A stretch of 16,610 nt of DNA from CAZEGC01 sp964511635. Its GTDB lineage: Bacteria; Patescibacteriota; Saccharimonadia; Saccharimonadales; Saccharimonadaceae. Positions 7,373-13,440 of this stretch are shown piece after piece. A model generated the notes under the pieces. It saw only the letters and a list, made by a program, of their open reading frames with translations. It had not been told where the DNA came from and ran no database searches. A program made the position numbers and the translations under genes. Location: positions 1 through 16,610 of the forward strand of contig CAZEGC010000016.1 in NCBI GenBank assembly GCA_964511635.1, given 5' to 3'. Each line of letters begins with the position of its first letter. Within the stretch, counting starts at the first letter, position 1.

Positions 7373-7378
7373 AGTATA
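7373..7378 (-). promoter_or_regulatory. Hydrolase promoter -10 box
   Basis: TATACT on the minus strand, 9 nt before the ATG at 7363; predicts a leader of about 1-3 nt. Confidence 0.55.
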
Positions 7379-7408
7379 GCGAGGGTGCGAGAGTTTTACA
7401 ATTACAGG

Positions 7409-7449
7409 TGTTTTAATAAAAATACGCTGCATATTTTTATGCAGCGTAT
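7409..7449 (-). terminator. Rho-independent terminator of the glutaredoxin-like gene
   Basis: Perfect 11-bp stem (ATACGCTGCAT at 7422-7432 with its complement at 7439-7449) and a 6-nt loop. On the minus strand it is followed directly by TTTTTATTAAAA. It starts 24 nt after the stop at 7474 and separates this gene from the hydrolase gene. The plus-strand side lacks an adjacent T tract. Confidence 0.9.
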
Positions 7450-7473
7450 GGACTAGCCGTTTTTGTGAAACTA

Positions 7474-7746
7474 TTAAGCTGGTTGGATGCCGTGCTTTTT
7501 AATTAGTTCCTGAATTTTTGGTCGATCAAACCCTAGTACCAGGTCGCCTTTGATGTCCGTAACGGGTACGCCTTGAAACGAGCCGCCATTTTTTTCCATT
7601 AACTCGTTGTAGGCGTCTTTGTCGGCTTCGATGTCTTTTGCTACGTACGGAATTTTTAGTTTGTCTAGCCACTGCATCTCGGTGTGGCAAAATGCGCACC
7701 AGCTGGTGCTATAGACAGTAATATTTGGACTGTTAGTGTCACTCAC
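7474..7746 (-). CDS. Glutaredoxin-like / NrdH-type thiol oxidoreductase
   Basis: 90 residues, the usual length of the glutaredoxin/NrdH/mycoredoxin group. Thioredoxin fold: ITVYSTSWCAFC (9-20) with the redox pair Cys17-x-x-Cys20, the cis-Pro loop GVPVTD (59-64; Pro61), and GFDRPKIQELI at the C-terminus. It would reduce disulfides in the cytoplasm; whether glutathione, mycothiol or thioredoxin reductase is the partner cannot be seen. The start is GTG, supported by GGAGG (7756-7760) at 9-nt spacing, one of only two genes here with a clear transcribed Shine-Dalgarno leader. It has its own TATAAT promoter and a strong terminator, so it is monocistronic. Confidence 0.9.
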   Translation of the reverse strand: MSDTNSPNITVYSTSWCAFCHTEMQWLDKLKIPYVAKDIEADKDAYNELMEKNGGSFQGVPVTDIKGDLVLGFDRPKIQELIKKHGIQPA

Positions 7747-7755
7747 TTTTATTAA

Positions 7756-7760
7756 CCTCC
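7756..7760 (-). promoter_or_regulatory. Shine-Dalgarno site deciding the GTG start of the glutaredoxin-like gene
   Basis: GGAGG, 9 nt before the GTG at 7746. A 7-codon frame starting ATGGAG overlaps it but is probably incidental. Confidence 0.75.
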
Positions 7761-7776
7761 ATTAGATTTACTATAC

Positions 7777-7782
7777 ATTATA
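7777..7782 (-). promoter_or_regulatory. Glutaredoxin-like gene promoter -10 box
   Basis: TATAAT on the minus strand, 30 nt before the GTG start. It allows a leader of about 23 nt containing the GGAGG site, unlike most promoters in this window. Confidence 0.65.
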
Positions 7783-7813
7783 CACCAAAGTGCTAGCGCT
7801 GCCACGTGCCCAC

Positions 7814-8020
7814 TTAGCGTTTGGTGGCAATATGCCAGTTGCAGCACTGGTCGCACCGGTAATAATTGTACTGGATTATGTCATTTGTCGCGAGTGATTG
7901 ATTGTCAGCAGCCCTAGCTGCTAGTTGCTCATTTGGGTAGCGCTTTTTTGACGTGCAAACCTTTGGGTCACGCGGCGACTGGTAGCGGACGTGGCTGCGT
8001 GATTTATTTCGTCTGGGCAT
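7814..8020 (-). CDS. Small basic Cys-rich (probable zinc-ribbon) protein
   Basis: 68 residues from the ATG at 8020. Basic N-terminus (MPRRNKSRSHVRYQ), then a single Cys in PKVCTSKKRYP, an Ala-rich helix, and YYRCDQCCNWHIATKR at the C-terminus. Cys plus C-x2-C-C followed by WH resembles small zinc-ribbon proteins of the C...Y-x-C-x-x-C-x-x-W-H type; nucleic-acid binding is plausible but unproven. The start at 8020 overlaps the end of dus by 17 nt, with AAGGGAG about 10 nt upstream; an in-frame ATG at 8044 lacks a ribosome site. It is translated from the dus mRNA, so a link to tRNA or translation is possible. Confidence 0.65.
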   Translation of the reverse strand: MPRRNKSRSHVRYQSPRDPKVCTSKKRYPNEQLAARAADNQSLATNDIIQYNYYRCDQCCNWHIATKR

Positions 8021-8963
8021 CGGACAGCAGCTCCCTTGCTTCATTGGTAGATTTGGTGTGCATCAGCTTTTCGCGCAGCTCACTAGCACCAGCAAAATCG
8101 CGTACATAAATTTTAAAGAATCTTTTAAGTGGTTCGTACCGCCGCGGCTCTAATTCGCGTGAATATTTATCGAATAAGTCTAGATGCAGATAAAGCAAAT
8201 CTAATAACTCGGCCCTATCGTGATAGCGCTTTTTAACTTCAAAAGCAAATGGATTTGTAAAAATTCCCCTGCCTATCATGATGCCGTCAATGCCCGTTTC
8301 TTTAACTAACTGTTCGCCGTGCTGCCGGTCACGGACATCTCCGTTGCCAGTTAGTAAAGTTTGTGGGGCAACTTTGTCGCGCAAGCTCTTTATATCGGGC
8401 ATTATTTCCCAGTGCGCATCAGTTTTACTCATTTCTTTTCGAGTTCGAAGGTGCATGGTTAGATTAGCGATATCTTGGTGTAGTAGATGTTCAGTCCAGT
8501 CGCGCCACTCGCTGGTACTACTAAACCCTAAGCGAGTTTTAACACTTACGGGTAGTCCGCTTTCTTTTGCCGCTGCAATGAGTTCAGCTGTAAGTTTCGG
8601 TTCACGAATTAGCGCGCTACCACAGCCGTTTTTAACGACTGACTTATCAGGACAGCCCGTGTTGATGTCTATCCCGGCAAAGCCCATTTCAGCTAGGCCT
8701 CTAGCCATTTTAGCAAAATGCTCTGGATTATTGCCCCAGATTTGAGCCACCATCGGGTGCTCGTCTGGTGTGAATGCAAGGCGGCCGCGGGTGCTGTGGA
8801 TCCCCTTGTCGCTGCAATAGCTGGCAGCGTTGGTGAATTCGGTCATAAATATATCAGGCCTGGCAGCATGCGCAACTACGTGGCGAAACACAACATCAGT
8901 CACCGCCTCCATGGGTGCCAAAATAAAAAATGGCCGTGGTAACTCTTGCCAAAAACTATGCAT
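8004..8963 (-). CDS. dus: tRNA-dihydrouridine synthase
   Basis: 319 residues, the usual length of Dus flavoenzymes, which reduce uridine to dihydrouridine in the tRNA D loop using FMN and NADPH. Visible: LAPMEAVTDVVFR (15-27) at the start of the TIM barrel (family L-A-P-M-x-x-V-T-D), FMTEFTNA (39-46), DINTGCPDKSVVKNGCG (99-115) with the proposed proton-donor Cys104, MHLRTR (FMN/substrate His), LLTGNGDV and GIMIGRG (FMN phosphate binding). The helical C-terminal tRNA-binding domain is present. Which D-loop position it modifies cannot be told. TATAAT and AGGAG precede the ATG, giving a short leader. The GC-rich island begins about 70 nt upstream of the start. Confidence 0.93.
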   Translation of the reverse strand: MHSFWQELPRPFFILAPMEAVTDVVFRHVVAHAARPDIFMTEFTNAASYCSDKGIHSTRGRLAFTPDEHPMVAQIWGNNPEHFAKMARGLAEMGFAGIDINTGCPDKSVVKNGCGSALIREPKLTAELIAAAKESGLPVSVKTRLGFSSTSEWRDWTEHLLHQDIANLTMHLRTRKEMSKTDAHWEIMPDIKSLRDKVAPQTLLTGNGDVRDRQHGEQLVKETGIDGIMIGRGIFTNPFAFEVKKRYHDRAELLDLLYLHLDLFDKYSRELEPRRYEPLKRFFKIYVRDFAGASELREKLMHTKSTNEARELLSDAQTK

Positions 8964-8969
8964 ATTATG

Positions 8970-8974
8970 CTCCT
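8970..8974 (-). promoter_or_regulatory. Shine-Dalgarno site of dus
   Basis: AGGAG, 6 nt before the ATG at 8963. Confidence 0.75.
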
Positions 8975-8980
8975 GTTTGT

Positions 8981-8986
8981 ATTATA
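8981..8986 (-). promoter_or_regulatory. dus promoter -10 box
   Basis: TATAAT on the minus strand, 17 nt before the ATG; the start site would lie just before AGGAG, giving a leader of about 10-11 nt. Confidence 0.65.
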
Positions 8987-9035
8987 CGTCGCGTCTGACA
9001 TTGCACACAAATAAATTTATGTAAAATGTGAGACG

Positions 9036-9048
9036 GACAGGAATAGTG
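9036..9048 (+). repeat. Left terminal inverted repeat of the island
   Basis: GACAGGAATAGTG; perfect inverted match to 9883-9895. Confidence 0.75.
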
Positions 9049-9118
9049 CCTCCTTTTGTGTGATGAACCGTGTGGTCCCCACTGTCCGCTCAGAAGGTGC
9101 TTGCGAAGCTGTTGCGCG

Positions 9119-9274
9119 TCAGCGCCCCTTGAACGCGTCTTGCGCCTCGCCGGCCAATCGGTCGAATGTCCTCGACTGCTTGGCTTGTTGTGCCGCGATG
9201 GCCTCCTGGTGACGTGTTGCGGTGCCCGCCCTGACCGCCGCGATAGCGGCCTCTGTCTCGGCCTTCCCTGCCAC
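9119..9274 (-). CDS. Small Ala/Gln-rich helical protein in the island (hypothetical)
   Basis: 51 residues from GTG at 9274: VAGKAETEAAIAAVRAGTAT then RHQEAIAAQQAKQSRTFDRL to a stop after FKGR. It is predicted to be one long charged helix. The GTG follows directly on the stop of the preceding frame (TGAGTG) and has AAGGGGG about 9 nt upstream. Most third codon positions are G or C, as in a high-GC genome and unlike the genes around the island. A competing 62-residue Gly/Arg-rich frame at 9090-9278 has less natural composition. Family not recognised. Confidence 0.4.
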   Translation of the reverse strand: MAGKAETEAAIAAVRAGTATRHQEAIAAQQAKQSRTFDRLAGEAQDAFKGR

Positions 9275-9403
9275 TCACTTCACCCCCTTTCGGGTGATCG
9301 TAGCCAGGAGCCTCCAGAACGCTAACTGTAGCTCAGCGTTCAGAAGCACCAGCCGGTTTGGCTCTTGCTGCGGCTTGCTTCCGGGGTGCCAAGTGAAGCT
9401 CAC
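9275..9403 (-). CDS. Small hypothetical protein in the island
   Basis: 42 residues from GTG at 9403: VSFTWHPGSKPQQEPNRLVL, then LNAELQLAFWRLLATITRKG and a final VK. GGAAGG lies 7 nt before the GTG. The start overlaps the stop of an upstream frame by the GTGA arrangement, and its own stop is directly followed by the GTG of the next frame, the spacing of translationally coupled genes. High GC3. Not a family I recognise. Confidence 0.4.
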   Translation of the reverse strand: MSFTWHPGSKPQQEPNRLVLLNAELQLAFWRLLATITRKGVK

Positions 9404-9477
9404 TTTCGTGCCTTCCAAGTTGTGGGGACGGTGGCTTTAGTGGCCACACCCTGAATTGTCGCCGGACTGGTGTCCAC
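9400..9477 (-). CDS. Very short coupled frame upstream of the two island ORFs
   Basis: At least 25 residues (VDTSPATIQGVATKATVPTT then WKARK), ending in the GTGA overlap with the start of the 42-residue frame. No ribosome site is clear for the GTG at 9477 or the alternative GTG at 9486, so it may be a leader peptide, the end of a truncated gene, or chance. Confidence 0.22.
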   Translation of the reverse strand: MDTSPATIQGVATKATVPTTWKARK

Positions 9478-9523
9478 CGACAACACAGAGCTGCTACTAG
9501 AGCACGTCCCCGGATCTTCAGAG

Positions 9524-9613
9524 TCGGGTTGGCCGGGACTCGAACCCGCGACCTCCGTTCCCGAAAGCACTTGCTCTCAGGGGCGGCGCTCTATCCATCT
9601 GAGCTACAACCCG
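9524..9613 (-). tRNA. tRNA-like gene with abnormal anticodon arm (tRNA-Arg-like body; no readable anticodon)
   Basis: Minus strand, 90 nt. Perfect 7-bp acceptor stem CGGGTTG/CAACCCG, discriminator A, no encoded CCA. U8-A9, then a canonical D arm GCTC-AGATGGATA-GAGC. The T arm carries GGTTCGAGTCC with GGG/CCC pairing but an extra nucleotide at its base. The D arm, CCGCC and AGGTCGCGGG surroundings resemble bacterial tRNA-Arg. Where a 5-bp stem and 7-nt loop should be, 32 nt (9555-9586) form CCGCCC...GGGaaCGG with an AA bulge, topped by GAGAGC-AAGT-GCTTTC. No 7-nt anticodon loop with U33 can be drawn. It is either a tRNA interrupted in the anticodon loop, a pseudo-tRNA, or a structural tRNA mimic. 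Confidence 0.6.
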
Positions 9614-9730
9614 GGGTGTCGGAGCCCAAGGCGGCCACCTACTGGCAGTGCGCTTGTGACGGAAAGCCTGCGAAGCAGGGTCGTCTACCGCGCACCACTA
9701 TGTGGTGACTCCAAGGGCTCCGACGTCCCG
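9612..9730. other. Cloverleaf-like structured block: long closing stem with three internal hairpins
   Basis: 9612-9627 pairs with 9715-9730 over 16 positions (10 perfect bp GTCGGAGCCC/GGGCTCCGAC, two G-T pairs on the plus strand, then four more). Inside are GCCA/TGGC (9634-9646, 5-nt loop), CCTGC/GCAGG (9667-9679, 3-nt loop) and CACCAC/GTGGTG (9693-9707, 3-nt loop). It directly abuts the tRNA-like gene. Either strand could fold; the closing-stem G-T pairs favour plus-strand RNA. Function unknown. Confidence 0.5.
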
Positions 9731-9882
9731 CACACTGCGGCGACTGGGCGCTTGCGGGGCCGGGGGGACGGCTCCTTACGCAGATATTACATCCGCGCAG
9801 CGCCCTTTTTGAACGGGCGGGGTATGACCCGTCAGGCCTGGGGAAGGCCTTTTTGTCGTCGCGTGCACGAGAACTAGAGTTA
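9731..9882. other. Non-coding right part of the island, several further hairpins
   Basis: No credible frame. Further hairpin-forming inverted repeats are CCGCA-CAC-TGCGG near 9728-9740, a 7-bp stem with a G-U pair on the minus strand (CGCGGAT/ATCTGCG, about 9779-9797), and CGCCC/GGGCG around 9800-9818, followed by the terminator at 9834. This density suggests structured RNA rather than coding sequence. Confidence 0.4.
9834..9855 (+). terminator. Rho-independent terminator near the right end of the island
   Basis: AGGCCT (9834-9839), loop GGGGA, AGGCCT (9845-9850), then a run of T to 9854 on the plus strand. It would end a plus-strand transcript that crosses the island antisense to the tRNA-like gene. 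Confidence 0.6.
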
Positions 9883-9895
9883 CACTATTCCTGTC
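9883..9895 (-). repeat. Right terminal inverted repeat of the island
   Basis: CACTATTCCTGTC; perfect inverted match to 9036-9048. Confidence 0.75.
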
Positions 9896-9922
9896 AAAGT
9901 ACGCTCCAGGGACTAGTGTAAA

Positions 9923-9967
9923 CAGCTATGAGGTCATAAGTTATTTGAACTTACGGCATCATAGCTG
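9923..9967. other. Long imperfect hairpin between the island and the helicase gene
   Basis: CAGCTATGA (9923-9931) pairs perfectly with TCATAGCTG (9959-9967); inside, TAAGTT (9937-9942) pairs with AACTTA (9948-9953) around ATTTG, separated by a symmetrical 5x5 internal loop. It lies 57 nt past the helicase stop. On the minus strand it is followed only by TTTACAC, so it could be a weak terminator or mRNA 3'-end structure for the helicase transcript. Confidence 0.5.
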
Positions 9968-10023
9968 CCTACACGCCCGAGCATTAGGTATTATGCACTA
10001 TCGGCTCATCTATGTCAATAGTT

Positions 10024-13000
10024 TTATAGATATTTACCGTCTATTACGTCCTTTTCAAACTGCAATACCCCTTTGTAGTTACCTGTATACTGGGTCGTAT
10101 CTGGCAGGTTAAGAGTGGTAATATGCTGCCATACGTTGCAGATAAGTTGTTCGAATTCTGATAGCTCATCGCTAGAAATATCCAGGTCTAAGCGGATTAT
10201 ATCGCCATTATTGGTAGGTTCAACAAATTGAACGCAGGTTTTGGTTACTGTGTACCCGCTATAATCACGCGAGCGTTCGACCAACAGCTTATAAAACATC
10301 AGCTGCTGCCTGTATTTATGAAGCTTAATTTTTTCATAATCAGCACTGCCCTTCCAGCTAAGGCTTGGTTTACCGGTTTTATAGTCAGTTACTGATATGG
10401 TTTTTTCATCTTCGTTGATGTCAACTAGGTCTAGTGACCCTGTTAAGTGCGCCCCCTTGCAAAGACTGTGTTGCATTGAAAAGTTAAGTTCTGTTTTTTG
10501 GTTTGGATTGAAGCTGTCATATTTATCTGCTAAAAATGAATTTAGTACATCACTTCCTTTCTGATGGAAGTTAGACGAGTCTTTGGGCGACAGACGAGCT
10601 TCGTTTAGGTTTTTTTCAAAATCATGCAAAATATCTTCTATTGGCTTACGATTGTTGGTTGCAGCCAAGTGGGCATGGGCACGCTGCAAAGTTTTATGAA
10701 TAGCTGATCCATATGCGGCGCTAGGGCTCATGGCCTGAGGGAATCGTAGCAAGTTATGCAGCAGGAATGTTTTGGGTCCACCATTAGTGATGTCGACGAA
10801 ATTATTCAAGTGTGTTGCACTTAGTTTGTATTTTTCCAGCTGTGGACTTAAAAGCTCGACCAGGGATGGTTGCTGCAGTCCATCTGTGAATTTTTCGTAC
10901 CATCTATGCTCGGCAGCTTTGATTCGACTAAGGTCGCTATGGCTAAAGTGGTGCGGTTCAACCTGCCAAGCACCGCCAGTTAAAAAGCTGGCCCGCATCA
11001 ATTTTTTGCCATTATCGTTTTCTAGGCTATAGCTAATGCGAAGCGACTGTTTGGCGCGGGTGGCTGCTACGAAGAATAGGCGCAACCGTTCGTCAACCGT
11101 GCCACCAGTTTCAGATATTGGTAGGTTTTCTGGATATGAAATTAACTTACTAGGGACTTTGACGCGCTCACCCCAGGACGAGTCGACCGCTCCGATAATA
11201 TAAACCGAATTAAACTCAAGTCCTTTAGATTTGTGGGCAGTCATTAAATTAACGGCACCCTCAATTCCAGCGCTAGGCGGCCTAATACTGGTGATGCCAG
11301 CCTCAAGGTCTAGGTGGGTTTGTATAAACTCCAGAAAACTTATCAGTGTTGGAGTTTCGGATGTGCGGTATTCGCGTAGCCGATTACGAATAGTGCGCAG
11401 CCCCTCTAGGTAAGCTAGGTATAGATCAGGGTTAGACTCCTGAGCAGAAACAGAAAAGAAATAATCATATATTGGCGACTTGAATTTGCTCGGATTGTTA
11501 GCTGTAGGCTCATTCGGGAACGGTTCATCGTGCTCACTTTCAGGCGATTGATTTTTCTCAGTCCCTATCATTTCGTCGATTATCTGCTCTAGCGGCATCA
11601 GCGGAACCTTGCTAGCTAAATTAATCAGCCAGGTGTGTAGATGTGTAAACTCTGGCATGGCCTCCATTTGCTCTAGCCAGGTTGACCTTGATTTGTAGGC
11701 AGATAGACTAAGTTGCCAGATCTGCTTGGTATTTATGCCCCACGCTGGGTGCGCTAGTAGTTCAGGTAATTGGCTATTTACGTCATCGAACCTAGATTCG
11801 TAAACTGCAACTATAACTCGTCCAAGACCTGCAAGAAGCTTGACTGGTTCGAGCTCCAGTACATTATCGCGACGTTCGTAATTGACACGCACATTAGCTT
11901 CGCTGAAGTACGGCAGCAAGCTGGTAATTTCGTCGTGCTTTCTAGCGAGCACTGCTATGTCACTGGGATTCGTGCCGCTATTAATTTCCTTTTTGATAGC
12001 TTCTACGGTTGCAATTCGCTCGTCATCGATATTCTCATACTCATGCAGTCGTACGCTGGCGTCCGGTAGCGTGACGTGAGGGCGCAGGTTTTTGTCAACA
12101 TCTGGATACTCGTAAACTAATCGGGTGGAAATTTCGCGCGATACGGCCTCTGCCTTTTCAATAATTTTTGCGTCCGATCGGTAGTTATCGATCAGTGGTA
12201 TGCGGCGGGTTTTTTCATACGTTTTCATAAACGTTTTTATATTACTGACCTTAGCTCCCTGGAAGCTATAGATTGCCTGGTCATCATCACCCACTAGCAT
12301 TACATTTGGCATATCGCCAGCAGATTCACTTGTAGCTAGCGTGTGAACTATGCGTGATTGAGCCATGTTGGTGTCCTGGAACTCATCCACCATGATGTAT
12401 TGGTAGCGCTCCTGTAGGTTGTAGCGTAGTTCTGGGAATACCTCTAGTGCGTGAACTACTTTCAGAATCATGTCATCAAAATCAAATAAGCGTGATTCAT
12501 GCATCCGTGCCAGGTACTGGTAATAGACATAGCTAGCTGCTCGGAGCTTTTCTTGACGCGCACGAGTCTTGAAAACAAATTCGTTTTGGTCATTTTTATT
12601 CATCCATTTATTTCGCCAAGTAGTCACAGGCTTAGTTGAATTTGCATCACTCGCCTGATTTATAGCTTCAAGCAGCTCGTCATGAATAACCTGTGCTAGG
12701 GGTGGAACGGTCGGTATTTTTAATGGCTTAATGCAGTCCTTGATGGCTGGCAGACATTTTGCAAGTTTCTGGTCGGTATCATTCTTTTTTATGCCGCCGG
12801 CAAACACGCTGGCAAGAAGCGGTTCAATTTTATCTAGCGCCTCATCGTTACTGTCTAGGATCGCCAATAATTCGTCGCTGGCCAGGCTGCTCTTTTTCAA
12901 ATCTGAAATAGTGTGCCTAAGGGCCTTCAGATGAACGTATTCACCGTTGTTTTTAGTAGCCAGTGGGTTGCTGTAGTCGAGCTCGTCCAGGATGCTGCGG

Positions 13001-13368
13001 ATAATTTCATAGCTACTGATGTCATCTGCTGGCGCGTAGTCCGCCCCATCGTAAAAGAATTCGCTATATTGATTGATAATTTCTGACCCGAAACTGTGAA
13101 ATGTATGAACTGCCACTTTATATGCATCTGCACCTATGATTTCAACTAGGCGCTCTCGCATAGCCATCGCTCCGCTATCAGTGAAGGTAAGGCATAAAAT
13201 ACTACTTGGCAAGGTGTCCGTTTGCTTTAAAATATTGGCAGCTCGCATAGCTAGCAGTTCGGTTTTTCCTGTGCCAGGTCCAGCGATAACCATCACGGGG
13301 CCTTCAACCGTATCGACTGCCAGGCGTTGCTGGTCGTTTAGTTTTAGGTATCTTTTGTTAAAATCCAT
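10024..13368 (-). CDS. UvrD/PcrA-like helicase fused to a RecB/AddB-type nuclease
   Basis: 1114 residues. ATP-driven 3'-5' DNA helicase with a C-terminal PD-(D/E)XK nuclease, the layout of AddA/AdnA-like end-resection enzymes. Helicase motifs: Q-motif LNDQQ (10-14), Walker A GPGTGKT (30-36), VDEFQD (327-332), GDDDQAIYSFQG (360-371), DNYRS (394-398), TAHKSKGLEF (710-719), FVAATRAKQS (766-775). Nuclease motifs: GSAIH (887-891), GSLDLVD (977-983) and TDYKTGK (994-1000), giving Asp980, Asp995 and Lys997. The Cys that usually frame a RecB/AddB Fe-S cluster are not found; the segment normally starting with Cys-Pro reads VDITNGGPKTF. No partner subunit is next to it. It likely processes DNA ends in repair. 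TACAAT lies 8 nt before the ATG, so the mRNA is probably leaderless. Confidence 0.92.
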   Translation of the reverse strand: MDFNKRYLKLNDQQRLAVDTVEGPVMVIAGPGTGKTELLAMRAANILKQTDTLPSSILCLTFTDSGAMAMRERLVEIIGADAYKVAVHTFHSFGSEIINQYSEFFYDGADYAPADDISSYEIIRSILDELDYSNPLATKNNGEYVHLKALRHTISDLKKSSLASDELLAILDSNDEALDKIEPLLASVFAGGIKKNDTDQKLAKCLPAIKDCIKPLKIPTVPPLAQVIHDELLEAINQASDANSTKPVTTWRNKWMNKNDQNEFVFKTRARQEKLRAASYVYYQYLARMHESRLFDFDDMILKVVHALEVFPELRYNLQERYQYIMVDEFQDTNMAQSRIVHTLATSESAGDMPNVMLVGDDDQAIYSFQGAKVSNIKTFMKTYEKTRRIPLIDNYRSDAKIIEKAEAVSREISTRLVYEYPDVDKNLRPHVTLPDASVRLHEYENIDDERIATVEAIKKEINSGTNPSDIAVLARKHDEITSLLPYFSEANVRVNYERRDNVLELEPVKLLAGLGRVIVAVYESRFDDVNSQLPELLAHPAWGINTKQIWQLSLSAYKSRSTWLEQMEAMPEFTHLHTWLINLASKVPLMPLEQIIDEMIGTEKNQSPESEHDEPFPNEPTANNPSKFKSPIYDYFFSVSAQESNPDLYLAYLEGLRTIRNRLREYRTSETPTLISFLEFIQTHLDLEAGITSIRPPSAGIEGAVNLMTAHKSKGLEFNSVYIIGAVDSSWGERVKVPSKLISYPENLPISETGGTVDERLRLFFVAATRAKQSLRISYSLENDNGKKLMRASFLTGGAWQVEPHHFSHSDLSRIKAAEHRWYEKFTDGLQQPSLVELLSPQLEKYKLSATHLNNFVDITNGGPKTFLLHNLLRFPQAMSPSAAYGSAIHKTLQRAHAHLAATNNRKPIEDILHDFEKNLNEARLSPKDSSNFHQKGSDVLNSFLADKYDSFNPNQKTELNFSMQHSLCKGAHLTGSLDLVDINEDEKTISVTDYKTGKPSLSWKGSADYEKIKLHKYRQQLMFYKLLVERSRDYSGYTVTKTCVQFVEPTNNGDIIRLDLDISSDELSEFEQLICNVWQHITTLNLPDTTQYTGNYKGVLQFEKDVIDGKYL

Positions 13369-13376
13369 TACGTCTC

Positions 13377-13382
13377 ATTGTA
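13377..13382 (-). promoter_or_regulatory. Helicase-nuclease promoter -10 box
   Basis: TACAAT on the minus strand, 8 nt before the ATG at 13368; the predicted start site is at or within 1-2 nt of the ATG. Confidence 0.6.
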
Positions 13383-13422
13383 GCGTATTTTTGTGTTGGC
13401 GGACGGCTTCAGTTGTCACTAG

Positions 13423-13431
13423 TGGTACAAT
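13423..13431 (+). promoter_or_regulatory. Extended -10 promoter of the 13441 gene
   Basis: TGGTACAAT (TGn plus TACAAT), ending 9 nt before the ATG at 13441. It is divergent from the helicase promoter in a 72-bp gap. Confidence 0.6.
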
Positions 13432-13440
13432 GTTACCAGG

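Larger units (their letters stand above)
9036..9895. mobile_element. GC-rich 860-bp island bounded by perfect 13-bp terminal inverted repeats (no transposase)
   Basis: The ends are GACAGGAATAGTG (9036-9048) and its exact reverse complement CACTATTCCTGTC (9883-9895). The interior is visibly richer in G and C than all flanking sequence and has a different dinucleotide look. It carries a tRNA-like gene, a multi-hairpin block, a plus-strand terminator and overlapping GC3-rich tiny frames, but no transposase or integrase. No target-site duplication is evident next to the repeats. It sits in the gap between dus and the helicase gene. It could be a non-autonomous transposon carrying foreign, perhaps actinobacterial, cargo; a captured phage or plasmid fragment is the alternative. 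Confidence 0.6.

Noticed and set aside
9090..9278. 62-residue Gly/Arg-rich minus-strand frame
   Set aside because: It overlaps the better supported 51-residue frame, which has natural composition, GC3 bias and coupled start.
9470..9877. Long plus-strand frames in the island (for example 9056-9325 and 9470-9877)
   Set aside because: GC-rich DNA has few stops; these frames run antisense to the tRNA-like gene and through the hairpin block, and their composition is not protein-like.
9923..9967. Integron attC site
   Set aside because: The hairpin lacks the GTTRRRY/RYYYAAC core ends and the extrahelical base pattern, and no integrase is present.
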